NCBI GenBank assembly: GCA_007121055.1
Contig: SKMM01000128.1
Coordinates: 1-16,937, forward strand
Direction: 5' to 3'
DNA length: 16,937 bases
Source of the DNA: Paracoccaceae bacterium
GTDB taxonomy: Bacteria > Pseudomonadota > Alphaproteobacteria > Rhodobacterales > Rhodobacteraceae
Made by a program: the position numbers and the translations under genes. Position 1 is the stretch's first letter, and every line of letters starts with the position of its first letter. Under the pieces are notes generated by a model. That model searched no databases and was not told where the DNA came from. It was given only the letters and a program-made list of their open reading frames with translations. This document shows, in pieces, positions 1 through 7,120 of the stretch.

Positions 1-248
1 CTGGCAAAATCCACGTCCAGCATCATCACCACGAACAGGAACAGCACCGCGACCGCGCCGACATAGACGATGGCCAGCAGCAGCGCCAGGAACTCGGCCC
101 CCAGCAGGATGAACAGCCCCGCTGAGGACAGGAACGCCAGGATCAGCCACAGCACCGAATGCACCGGGTTGCGCGACAGCACCACCAGGAGCGCGGCCGC
201 GATCATGGTGATGGAAAAGCCGTAGAAGGCGAGCACGGGCACGGCCAT
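1..248 (-). CDS. nuoJ: NADH-quinone oxidoreductase subunit J, N-terminal part (cut by window edge)
   Basis: NuoJ (Nqo10/ND6) is a membrane-arm subunit of complex I. The 82 visible codons begin MAVPVLAFYGFSITMIAA and give about three hydrophobic segments. They include the stretch LGAEFLALLLAIVYVGAVAV, which is the conserved third helix of ND6/NuoJ, where the pi-bulge lies in solved structures. The ATG at 248 is preceded by AAGGAG at a good distance. It lies 23 bases after the nuoI stop, in the standard nuoI-nuoJ order. The gene runs off the left edge, so its C-terminal half and the expected nuoK-N genes are not visible. Confidence 0.93.
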   Translation of the reverse strand, partial: MAVPVLAFYGFSITMIAAALLVVLSRNPVHSVLWLILAFLSSAGLFILLGAEFLALLLAIVYVGAVAVLFLFVVMMLDVDFA

Positions 249-271
249 GGGTGGCTCCTTGGGCAGGCGCC

Positions 272-763
272 TCAGCGGTAGGGCGCGTCGATCTCGAGGT
301 TGCGGGCGATCTCGGCTTCCCAGCGTTCGCCGTTCTCCAGAAGCTTTTCCTTGTTGTAGAACAGCTCCTCGCGGGTCTCGGCGGCGAACTCGAAATTGGG
401 GCCCTCGACGATGGCATCCACCGGGCAGGCCTCCTGGCAGAAGCCGCAGTAGATGCATTTGGTCATGTCGATGTCGTAGCGCGTGGTCCGGCGGGAGCCG
501 TCCTCGCGCGCCTCGGCATCGATGGTGATGGCCTGCGCCGGGCAGATCGCCTCGCACAGCTTGCAGGCGATGCAGCGCTCCTCGCCGTTGGGATACCGGC
601 GCAGGGCGTGCTCGCCACGAAAGCGCGGGCTGAGCGGCCCCTTCTCGTGCGGGTAGTCGAGCGTGTGCTTGGGCGCGACGAAGTATTTCAGCCCCAGGCC
701 GAAGCCCTTGATGAAGTCTGCCAGCAGGAAATAGCGGACGGCGCGGCCCATATCGATGCCCAT
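272..763 (-). CDS. nuoI: NADH-quinone oxidoreductase subunit I (two 4Fe-4S ferredoxin)
   Basis: NuoI (Nqo9/TYKY) carries clusters N6a and N6b and passes electrons from the NuoG side toward N2 in NuoB. It is 163 residues long, normal for alphaproteobacteria. Two ferredoxin motifs are intact: CIACKLCEAICP (C64, C67, C70, C74) and CIYCGFCQEACP (C103, C106, C109, C113). The N-terminal amphipathic region, about residues 8-30, is the usual membrane-contact helix. I chose the ATG at 763 because GGAGG lies just upstream; a longer frame to 805 would start inside the preceding small ORF. Only one base separates this ATG from the stop of the 46-codon ORF, and the ribosome binding site lies inside that ORF's last codons. 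Confidence 0.97.
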   Translation of the reverse strand: MGIDMGRAVRYFLLADFIKGFGLGLKYFVAPKHTLDYPHEKGPLSPRFRGEHALRRYPNGEERCIACKLCEAICPAQAITIDAEAREDGSRRTTRYDIDMTKCIYCGFCQEACPVDAIVEGPNFEFAAETREELFYNKEKLLENGERWEAEIARNLEIDAPYR

Positions 764-764
764 G

Positions 765-905
765 TCAGCCTCCCTTGTGCGTGTCTGCCCGGACCGGTTT
801 GGCAAGCCCCGGCAAGATGGCGTGGAGCGCGCGCACTTCGGCGCGCAGCGCGGCGAGGTCGTCCTGGGAGCGGCGGCTGGCGGTGGGCTGGCCTTGCGGT
901 TGCAT
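765..905 (-). CDS. 46-codon hypothetical ORF between nuoH and nuoI
   Basis: This small frame fills the gap between nuoH and nuoI. It begins at ATG 905 behind a GGAG sequence six bases upstream, starts 23 bases after the nuoH stop and ends one base before the nuoI ATG. The product is MQPQGQPTASRRSQDD followed by an alternating Leu/Ala/Arg/Glu stretch (about residues 17-31) that could form a short amphipathic helix or coiled coil. It has no membrane segment and no cysteine. Unidentified frames between nuo genes are known in Rhodobacter capsulatus and Paracoccus denitrificans, so a real small protein is plausible. I recognise no family. Alternatively it is a leader whose translation only delivers ribosomes to nuoI. 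Confidence 0.5.
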   Translation of the reverse strand: MQPQGQPTASRRSQDDLAALRAEVRALHAILPGLAKPVRADTHKGG

Positions 906-928
906 CACGGTCTCCGGTCTGCGGCGGG

Positions 929-1966
929 TCAGCCGCCCACGGCCCAGCGGGCATAGGCGCCGCCGAACAGTTCGAACTTGGCGAAGAACGCCACCAGCAC
1001 GACCCAGCCGAGGCTCAGCGGCAGGAACACCTTCCAGCCGATCCGCATCAGCTGGTCGTAGCGGTAGCGCGGCACGATGGCCTTCACCATCGCGAAGAGG
1101 AAGAAGAAGAAGGCCATCTTGGCCACGAACCAGAACGCCCCGTCGGGCAGGCCGGGGATCGGGGACAGCCAGCCCCCGAAGAACAGCAGCGACAGCAGCG
1201 CACACATCAGCAGGATGGCGATGTACTCGCCCGCGAGGAACAGCAGGAACGGCGTGGAGGAGTATTCCACCATGAAGCCCGCCACGAGCTCGGACTCCGC
1301 CTCGGGCAAGTCGAAGGGCGGCCGGTTGGTCTCGGCCAGCGCCGAGATGAAGAACAGCACCACCATCGGCAGATGCGGCAGCCAGTACCACGAGAAGATG
1401 CCATAGGGCCCGTCCTGCGCCGCCACGATGGCGCCGAAGTTCATCGAGCCGGTGGAGATGATCACCCCGACGATGATCAGGCCCAGCGACACCTCGTAGC
1501 TGATCATCTGCGCCGCCGACCGCAGGCTGCCGAGGAAGGCGTATTTCGAGTTCGACGCCCAGCCGCCCATGATCACCCCGTACACCTCGAGCGAGGAGAC
1601 GGCGAAGACGAACAGGATCGCCACGTTGATGTCCGACAGCACCCAGCGGTCGTTGAACGGAATCACCGACCAGGCCAGCACCGCCAGCACGAAGGAGATG
1701 AGGGGCGCCAGGAAATACACCGGCCGGTCGACGCCGGCGGGGATCACGACCTCCTTGACCACGTATTTCAGCGCGTCGGCCACGGTCTGCAGCAAGCCGA
1801 AGGGCCCCACCACATTCGGGCCGCGCCGCATCTGGACCGCCGCCCAGACCTTGCGGTCGGCATAGACCAGAAACAGCAAGGAGATCATCACGAAGCCCAG
1901 CACCAGAAGGCATTGCGCCAGGATGACCAGCGCCAGCCCCGTGCCCGTGTCGAGAAAATCCGCCAT
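929..1966 (-). CDS. nuoH: NADH-quinone oxidoreductase subunit H
   Basis: NuoH (Nqo8/ND1) is the membrane subunit that forms much of the quinone chamber with NuoB and NuoD. It has 345 residues, the usual alphaproteobacterial length, with eight to nine hydrophobic helices. Signature stretches are RRGPNVVGPFGLLQ (residues 47-60) and ALAETNRPPFDLPEAESEL (209-227). The second is the acidic cytoplasmic loop with E212, D219, E222, E224 and E226, associated with coupling and quinone entry. The start ATG at 1966 has a purine-rich AGGCGAGG just upstream. It is separated from nuoG by the longest gap inside the operon (241 bases) and is followed at 23 bases by a small ORF and then nuoI. Confidence 0.98.
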   Translation of the reverse strand: MADFLDTGTGLALVILAQCLLVLGFVMISLLFLVYADRKVWAAVQMRRGPNVVGPFGLLQTVADALKYVVKEVVIPAGVDRPVYFLAPLISFVLAVLAWSVIPFNDRWVLSDINVAILFVFAVSSLEVYGVIMGGWASNSKYAFLGSLRSAAQMISYEVSLGLIIVGVIISTGSMNFGAIVAAQDGPYGIFSWYWLPHLPMVVLFFISALAETNRPPFDLPEAESELVAGFMVEYSSTPFLLFLAGEYIAILLMCALLSLLFFGGWLSPIPGLPDGAFWFVAKMAFFFFLFAMVKAIVPRYRYDQLMRIGWKVFLPLSLGWVVLVAFFAKFELFGGAYARWAVGG

Positions 1967-1974
1967 GCCTCGCC

Positions 1975-2211
1975 TCAGCCTCCCCGGCGGCCGGGCTCGC
2001 GCCCGGCGCCTCCGTCTGTGTGCGCGTCCCGGTCAGGGGCGGCACTGGAGGGTGTAAACAGCATCTCGGCGCCGGTTTCCACCCCGTTTGTATACCTTCG
2101 TGCGCAGCCTGCGCGGCAAAGATGCCCTTCAAATACTGAATACCGCATCCGTGCTGCAACGCCAGCGCTGATCTGCCGCGCCCGCCTTGCGGGGGCACGG
2201 GCAGCTGTCAC
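1975..2211 (-). other. nuoG-nuoH gap with a doubtful 78-codon open frame
   Basis: The space between nuoG and nuoH is the longest within the operon. A frame is open across it from a GTG that overlaps the nuoG stop (GTGA) to a TGA eight bases before the nuoH ATG. The product would be rich in Ala, Arg and Gly, with no membrane helix, no recognisable motif and a poor ribosome binding site. I therefore think it is probably not translated. The middle of the gap is less GC-rich than the flanking genes and contains TATACA on the operon strand (2094-2089), which resembles a -10 box, but I see no matching -35. It may be a spacer with an internal promoter, or a decayed accessory gene. Confidence 0.25.
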
Positions 2212-4220
2212 TCGGCGGCCAGCGGCGGGACCTGCCGCGCGCGTGCCTGGGCGCTGAGCTCGGCCATCAGCTGCGAGGCGCGGGCGATCGGATTCGTCAG
2301 GTAGAAATCCGTCACCGCCGGCGCGAAGGCGCCGTCGCCCAGCGTGCCGGGCTCCAGCGCCGGGCCTTCATTGACGGGCACCATGTCGATCTCCTCAAGA
2401 TGCGGCACGGCCTCGACCAGCCGGCGACGCAACTGGGGCAGCGAATCGAAGGGCAGCGGCGCGCCGATCTGGCCCGACAGGGCGCGCAGGATGGCCCAGT
2501 TCTCCTTGGCCTGCCCCGGCGGGAAGCCCGCGCGCAGCGCCAGTTGCGGCCGGCCTTCGGTATTGACGAAGAGGCCCGGCTCCTCGGTCCAGGCGGCGGC
2601 AGGCAGGATGATGTCGGCGCGGTGGGCACCGCGGTCTCCATGGCTGCCCTGGTAGATCACGGTGGGGCCGGCGGGGATGTCGATCTCGTCTGCGGCAAGG
2701 TTCAGGATCACCTCCGCCCCGTCGAGGGCCGCGTCGATGCCGCCTTCGGTGACCGCGCCGACATCCATGGCACCCACCCGGCCGGCGGCGGTGTGCAGCA
2801 CGAGAAGCCCCGCGCCCGTGGCCTCGGACAGCCGCTGGGCGTGGCCCAGCACCGCTGCGCCGTCGGGTCCGGTCAATGCACCCTGGCCCACGATGACGAT
2901 GCCCGGTGCCTCCAACGGCTTGGCCTCTGACACCAGTTGCGCCAGCGCAGCGCGGTCGTCGCCGTGGTGGGTCACGTCATAGGTGAGGTCCACGGGCAGG
3001 CCCACGCGGTGCACCTCGGCGCCCACGATCCAGGCCTTGCGGATGCGGGCGTTCAGCACCGGCGCCTCGGCCCGCGGGTTGGTGCCGATGAGATAAATTG
3101 TGCGGGCGGTGTCGATGTCCTCGATGGCCGCGGTGCCGACATAGGCGGCACGGTTGCCGGCCGGCAGGGCCGCGCCATCGGTGCGGCACTCGACCCGGCC
3201 ACCCTGCCCTTCCACCAGGAGCTTCAAGGCGAAGGCCGCCTCCACCGGTGCGAGGTCGCCCACGAGGCCGGCCAACTTGCGGCCCTTCATGGCGGTGGCG
3301 GCGGCCTGCAGCGCCTCGTCCCAGGTGGCGGGCTTCAGCTTGCCGTCCTTCCGGATGTAGGGCTTGTCCAGCCGCTGCCGCCGCAGGCCGTCCCAGACGA
3401 AGCGGGTCTTGTCGCTGAGCCATTCCTCGTTGGTGCCATCATGGTTGCGCGGCAGCATGCGCATGACCTCCCGGCCCTTGGTATCGACGCGGATGGACGA
3501 GCCCAGCGCGTCCATCACGTCGATGCTCTCGGTCTTGGTCAGTTCCCAAGGCCGGGCGGTGAAGGCATAGGGCTTGGAGACCAGCGCGCCCACGGGGCAG
3601 AGGTCGATAATGTTGCCCGACAGCTCCGAGTCGATCAGCGCGCCGAGATAGGTGGTGATCTCGGCATCCTCGCCGCGGCCGGTCTGGCCCATCACGCTGA
3701 CGCCCGCCACCTCGGTGGTGAAGCGCACGCAGCGCGTGCAGGAGATGCAGCGAGTCATGTGGGTTTCCACCAGCGGGCCGAGGTCGAGGTCCTCCACCGC
3801 CCGCTTGGGCTCGCGGTAGCGCGAGAAATCCACGCCATAGGCCATTGCCTGGTCCTGCAGGTCGCATTCCCCGCCCTGGTCGCAGATCGGACAGTCGAGC
3901 GGATGGTTGATGAGCAGGAACTCCATCACCCCCTCGCGGGCCTTCTTGACCATGGGCGAATTGGTGCGCACCACCGGCGGCGCCCCGTCGGGCCCGGGCC
4001 GCAGGTCGCGCACCTGCATGGCGCAGGAGGCCGCGGGCTTGGGCGGGCCGCCCACGACCTCCACCAGGCACATCCGGCAGTTGCCGGCGATGGACAGCCG
4101 CTCGTGGTAGCAGAAGCGCGGGATCTCGATGCCCGCCTGCTCGCAGGCCTGGATCAGGGTCATGGCGGGGTCGGCCTCGACCTCCCGCCCGTCGATGATG
4201 ATCTTGCGCAACTCGGTCAT
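2208..4220 (-). CDS. nuoG: NADH-quinone oxidoreductase subunit G (iron-sulfur, 75 kDa type)
   Basis: NuoG (Nqo3/NDUFS1) relays electrons from NuoF through clusters N1b, N5 and N4. The 670-residue protein has an N-terminal 2Fe-2S domain (C37, C48, C51, C66), the His-Cys3 N5 motif (H106, C110, C113, C119) and the N4 ligands (C158, C161, C164, C208). A degenerate molybdopterin-oxidoreductase-like domain follows from about residue 225 to the end. The extra N7 cysteines seen in E. coli and Thermus NuoG are absent after residue 208, as expected for the mitochondrial-type protein. The ATG at 4220, with GGGGAAG upstream, was preferred over a longer frame because the N-terminus then matches the family. 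It begins 13 bases after the DUF5333-like gene. Confidence 0.98.
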   Translation of the reverse strand: MTELRKIIIDGREVEADPAMTLIQACEQAGIEIPRFCYHERLSIAGNCRMCLVEVVGGPPKPAASCAMQVRDLRPGPDGAPPVVRTNSPMVKKAREGVMEFLLINHPLDCPICDQGGECDLQDQAMAYGVDFSRYREPKRAVEDLDLGPLVETHMTRCISCTRCVRFTTEVAGVSVMGQTGRGEDAEITTYLGALIDSELSGNIIDLCPVGALVSKPYAFTARPWELTKTESIDVMDALGSSIRVDTKGREVMRMLPRNHDGTNEEWLSDKTRFVWDGLRRQRLDKPYIRKDGKLKPATWDEALQAAATAMKGRKLAGLVGDLAPVEAAFALKLLVEGQGGRVECRTDGAALPAGNRAAYVGTAAIEDIDTARTIYLIGTNPRAEAPVLNARIRKAWIVGAEVHRVGLPVDLTYDVTHHGDDRAALAQLVSEAKPLEAPGIVIVGQGALTGPDGAAVLGHAQRLSEATGAGLLVLHTAAGRVGAMDVGAVTEGGIDAALDGAEVILNLAADEIDIPAGPTVIYQGSHGDRGAHRADIILPAAAWTEEPGLFVNTEGRPQLALRAGFPPGQAKENWAILRALSGQIGAPLPFDSLPQLRRRLVEAVPHLEEIDMVPVNEGPALEPGTLGDGAFAPAVTDFYLTNPIARASQLMAELSAQARARQVPPLAAE

Positions 4221-4233
4221 GTGTCTTCCCCGG

Positions 4234-4644
4234 TCAGTCGACCCGCAACAGCGAGCCGATGTAAGTTCCTTCGGCGATCTCGCGCCGGCCCACGCGGCAA
4301 TGCGCCTCGACATCGCCCGGCGCCACGCCATTGGCAACGAGCCAGGCGTCCCGTTCCCCTTCGATCTCGGCACGGGCCTCGCGGTCGTCAAGGAATGCCT
4401 CGACGCTGCGGCGGGTGTGGCCAAGCCCTATGGCATGGTTGTAGAGCTTCAGCGCCTCGCTGCGCACCCTCAGGCGGCGTTCCGAAATCTCCGGGCAGGC
4501 CCGGCGGATCGCATCGCCAATGGAGGCTGCCAGAAGCCGGCTGGTGACATGCTCGACCTCGATTAGCGGCGGCGGCTCTGCGGCCGCGGCGGGCGCGCTC
4601 AGCAACGCGGCGCACAGGAGGCCGGGCAGCGGCGTCGTCCTCAT
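4234..4644 (-). CDS. DUF5333-like exported protein in the nuo operon
   Basis: This 136-residue protein starts with a signal peptide (basic MRTT, then LLCAALLSAPAAAAE, with likely cleavage after AAA near residue 22). The mature part is helical and charged and contains exactly two cysteines, C50 and C116, which could pair in the periplasm. The sequence, with a C-terminus resembling HCRVGRREIAEGTYIGSLLR, fits my memory of DUF5333, a family found next to nuoG in Rhodobacterales. Its function is unknown. Its ATG overlaps the stop of the upstream methyltransferase gene by four bases (ATGA), and nuoG follows at 13 bases, so it is clearly an operon member. The family name is from memory and unverified. 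Confidence 0.85.
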   Translation of the reverse strand: MRTTPLPGLLCAALLSAPAAAAEPPPLIEVEHVTSRLLAASIGDAIRRACPEISERRLRVRSEALKLYNHAIGLGHTRRSVEAFLDDREARAEIEGERDAWLVANGVAPGDVEAHCRVGRREIAEGTYIGSLLRVD

Positions 4645-5444
4645 CCCGCCACCCCGCCGGTCATGCTGTGGCGCGGCGGCGCCCTCAGACCGCAGTCGAG
4701 GACCACGATCGAATCGTAGACATGCAGCCCGGTGACGCGGTCGGAAAGCGGCAGCGTCGTCCCCTCGCCGTGGTAGGGCGCGTGGAGATCGTCGATGAAG
4801 CGCCGCAGATGGTTGAAGAAATTGGCCTCGGCCCGGAGCCCGCCGCCATAGCCGGGCCAGTAGGCGCAATGAAGGTCCTCGATCAGATAGACGCCGCCGG
4901 GGCGGACATGTGGCAGCAGCACCTCCAGCGAGGCGGGGATATGCTCCATCCGGTGGCTGCCGTCGTCGATAACGATGTCGAGCGGGCCGGTCTCGAACAG
5001 GACCGAGGCGAGAAAGTCCGGGTCGTCCTGCGACCCGATGCGCACCACGCCGGCCTCGCCGTCGAGGGCCGCGCAGGCCGGGTCGATGTCGATGCCGAAG
5101 AGACGCGCCTCGGGGCCAAAATAGTCACGCCACATCTGCATCGAGCCGCCGTTCTGCACGCCGATCTCGAGCAACGTCGGCGCGGCGCCGCGGAAGGGGG
5201 CGAAATGGCGGTCGTAGATGTCAAGGTAATGGTGCCATTTGTGGATGACCCGGCCGGTGTTGCCCCAGAACCGGGCCTGCAGGGGACGTGACAGGTCGGT
5301 GCCCTCGGGCGGGCCGCCAGCGTGCGCCAGTGCCGCCATGTCCGTGACCGGTCCACCGGCCTCAATGTCGGGCGCGACGGCGCCCTCCGACCCGGTCGGC
5401 ACCGTGGCGGGCATGGTGCGAAGTAAGCGGCGCAAAAGATCCAT
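4641..5444 (-). CDS. class I SAM-dependent O-methyltransferase, MycE-like (sugar type)
   Basis: This 267-residue protein has a class I methyltransferase core: motif I LLEIGVQNGGS (residues 91-101), the acidic motif II FGIDIDP (116-122), then IVIDDGSH (157-164) and YLIEDLHCAYWP (186-197). The order D161, H164, E189, D190 has the same spacing as the metal ligands and catalytic His of mycinamicin 2''-O-methyltransferase MycE, as I recall them (D275, H278, E303, D304). I therefore infer metal-dependent methylation of a sugar hydroxyl. There is no signal peptide. It has a strong AGGAG ribosome site, begins 48 bases after nuoF and overlaps the DUF5333-like gene by ATGA. A sugar methyltransferase is unexpected in a complex I operon. 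Its substrate cannot be told from the sequence. Confidence 0.88.
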   Translation of the reverse strand: MDLLRRLLRTMPATVPTGSEGAVAPDIEAGGPVTDMAALAHAGGPPEGTDLSRPLQARFWGNTGRVIHKWHHYLDIYDRHFAPFRGAAPTLLEIGVQNGGSMQMWRDYFGPEARLFGIDIDPACAALDGEAGVVRIGSQDDPDFLASVLFETGPLDIVIDDGSHRMEHIPASLEVLLPHVRPGGVYLIEDLHCAYWPGYGGGLRAEANFFNHLRRFIDDLHAPYHGEGTTLPLSDRVTGLHVYDSIVVLDCGLRAPPRHSMTGGVAG

Positions 5445-5492
5445 CAGGCTCCTCTGGCGGCGGGGCCGGCGTAGCCCGCCCCGCAGCTGCGG

Positions 5493-6788
5493 TCACTCCG
5501 CCGCCACGGCGGCGGCGGGGCGGGGGCGGCGGTGGCGGATACGGTCCTCGATCTCGTCGCGGAAATGCCGGATCAGGCCCTGGATCGGCCAGGCGGCGGC
5601 GTCGCCGAGGGCGCAGATCGTGTGCCCCTCCACCTGCTTGGTGACGTCGAGCAGCATGTCGATCTCGGCCGGGTCGGCCTCGCCGGTGACCAGCCGCTCC
5701 ATCACGCGCATCATCCAGCCGGTACCCTCGCGGCACGGCGTGCACTGGCCGCAGCTCTCGTGCTTGTAGAATTTTGCAAGCCGCCAGATCGCCTTGATGA
5801 CGTCTGTGGACTGGTCCATCACGATCACCGCTGCGGTCCCCAGCCCGGACTGGCGTTCGCGGAGCCAGTCGAAGTCCATGATCGCGTCGGTCATCGTGGA
5901 GCCCGGCAGCAGCGGCACCGACGAGCCCCCGGGAATCACCGCCTTGAGGTTGTCCCAGCCGCCGCGGATGCCGCCGCAATGGCGGTCGATCAGCTCGCGG
6001 AAGGGGATCGACATCTCCTCCTCCACCACGCAGGGCCGGTTCACATGGCCCGAGATGGCGAAGATCTTGGTGCCGGCGTTGTTGGGCCGGCCGAAGCCTG
6101 CGAACCACTGCGCGCCGCGGCGCAGGATGGTGGGCACCACGGCGATGGATTCGACATTGTTGACGGTGGTGGGGCAGCCATAGAGGCCCGCGCCAGCCGG
6201 AAACGGCGGCTTCATCCGCGGCATGCCCTTCTTGCCCTCGAGGCTTTCGAGCAGCGCGGTTTCCTCACCACAGATATAGGCGCCGGCGCCATGGGCGAGG
6301 TAGAGGTCGAAATCCCAGCCCGACTTGGCGGCGTTCCGGCCAAGCAGCCCGGCCTCGTAGCATTCGTCGATGGCCGCCTGCAGCGCCTCGCGCTCGCGGA
6401 TATATTCGCCGCGGATGTAGATGTAGCAGGCATGGGCCTGCATGGCGAAGGAGGCGATCAGGCAGCCCTCGATCAGCGTGTGCGGATCGTGGCGCATGAT
6501 TTCCCGGTCCTTGCAGGTGCCGGGCTCGGATTCGTCGGCGTTGACGACCAGATAGGAGGGCCGGCCGTCGCTCTCCTTGGGCATGAAGGACCATTTCATG
6601 CCGGTGGGAAAACCTGCACCGCCGCGGCCGCGCAGGCCCGATGCCTTCATCTCGTCGATGATCCAGTCTCGGCCCTTCTGGATGATCCCGGCGGTGCTGT
6701 CCCAGTGGCCGCGTGCGCGGGCGCCCTTCAGCGACCGGTCATACATCCCGTAGAGATTGGTGAAGATGCGGTCCTCGTCCTTCAGCAT
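5493..6788 (-). CDS. nuoF: NADH-quinone oxidoreductase subunit F (NADH/FMN binding)
   Basis: NuoF (Nqo1/NDUFV1) oxidises NADH through FMN and passes electrons to cluster N3. The 431-residue product has the FMN/NADH glycine-rich loop RGRGGAGFPTG (53-63), NADESEPGTCKDR (83-95), the GAGAYICGEETAL motif (167-179) and the N3 ligands C346, C349, C352 and C392. Length and motif positions are those of Paracoccus-type Nqo1. I chose ATG 6788, which follows GGGAAGG at a proper distance. A longer frame from 6848 adds 20 residues that are not typical of the family. It lies 98 bases after the DUF5337-like gene and 48 bases before the methyltransferase gene. Confidence 0.98.
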   Translation of the reverse strand: MLKDEDRIFTNLYGMYDRSLKGARARGHWDSTAGIIQKGRDWIIDEMKASGLRGRGGAGFPTGMKWSFMPKESDGRPSYLVVNADESEPGTCKDREIMRHDPHTLIEGCLIASFAMQAHACYIYIRGEYIREREALQAAIDECYEAGLLGRNAAKSGWDFDLYLAHGAGAYICGEETALLESLEGKKGMPRMKPPFPAGAGLYGCPTTVNNVESIAVVPTILRRGAQWFAGFGRPNNAGTKIFAISGHVNRPCVVEEEMSIPFRELIDRHCGGIRGGWDNLKAVIPGGSSVPLLPGSTMTDAIMDFDWLRERQSGLGTAAVIVMDQSTDVIKAIWRLAKFYKHESCGQCTPCREGTGWMMRVMERLVTGEADPAEIDMLLDVTKQVEGHTICALGDAAAWPIQGLIRHFRDEIEDRIRHRRPRPAAAVAAE

Positions 6789-6886
6789 CGGTGCCTTCCC
6801 GATCAATCTATGGGGGCCGTGGCGCGGGCCGCGACCGTCTTGTTTCACTAGCTTGCCCGGGCGGCGGCAGGATCAAGCGCCTGCGC

Positions 6887-7111
6887 TCAGTTGCCGCCCC
6901 GGTTCCTCCACAGCCGCCAGGTCACCACAAGGGCCCAGGCGAAGGCTGCAAGCGCGATCAGGTCGAACAGGAAGACATAGCGCGCCTCCCAACCCATCTC
7001 GCCGCCAAGCCACTGGGCTCCCATCCACAGCAGCATCGTGCCGGCCATCACCGTCGCGGCCAGCCTTGCCTGCGCCCCGTTGGCGCGGTCGTCATCGTCG
7101 GGCCTGCGCAT
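6887..7111 (-). CDS. DUF5337-like small membrane protein
   Basis: The 74-residue product has a charged cytoplasmic N-terminus (MRRPDDDDRAN) and two membrane helices, about residues 17-37 and 44-67, with the loop LGGEMGWEARY between them and the short basic tail WRLWRNRGGN. This agrees with my memory of DUF5337, a Rhodobacterales-specific family encoded in nuo operons; that name is unverified. The function is unknown; an accessory or assembly role for complex I is only suggested by position. The start is secure, with GAGGAG five bases before the ATG. It follows the HhH gene by nine bases. Confidence 0.85.
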   Translation of the reverse strand: MRRPDDDDRANGAQARLAATVMAGTMLLWMGAQWLGGEMGWEARYVFLFDLIALAAFAWALVVTWRLWRNRGGN

Positions 7112-7120
7112 GCGTTCTCC

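Noticed and set aside
765..2198. Minus-strand frame of 477 codons across nuoH
   Set aside because: It is out of frame with nuoH and resembles nothing known. Only its last 46 codons, from ATG 905, are a plausible small gene.
251..2257. Plus-strand open frame of 668 codons
   Set aside because: It is antisense to nuoI, nuoH and the end of nuoG. The product is low in hydrophobic order and rich in His, Gln and Arg, so it is a shadow frame.
2937..4547. Plus-strand open frame of 536 codons
   Set aside because: It is antisense to nuoG, which has all cluster ligands on the other strand.
5532..6851. Plus-strand open frame of 439 codons
   Set aside because: It is antisense to nuoF and has no family features.
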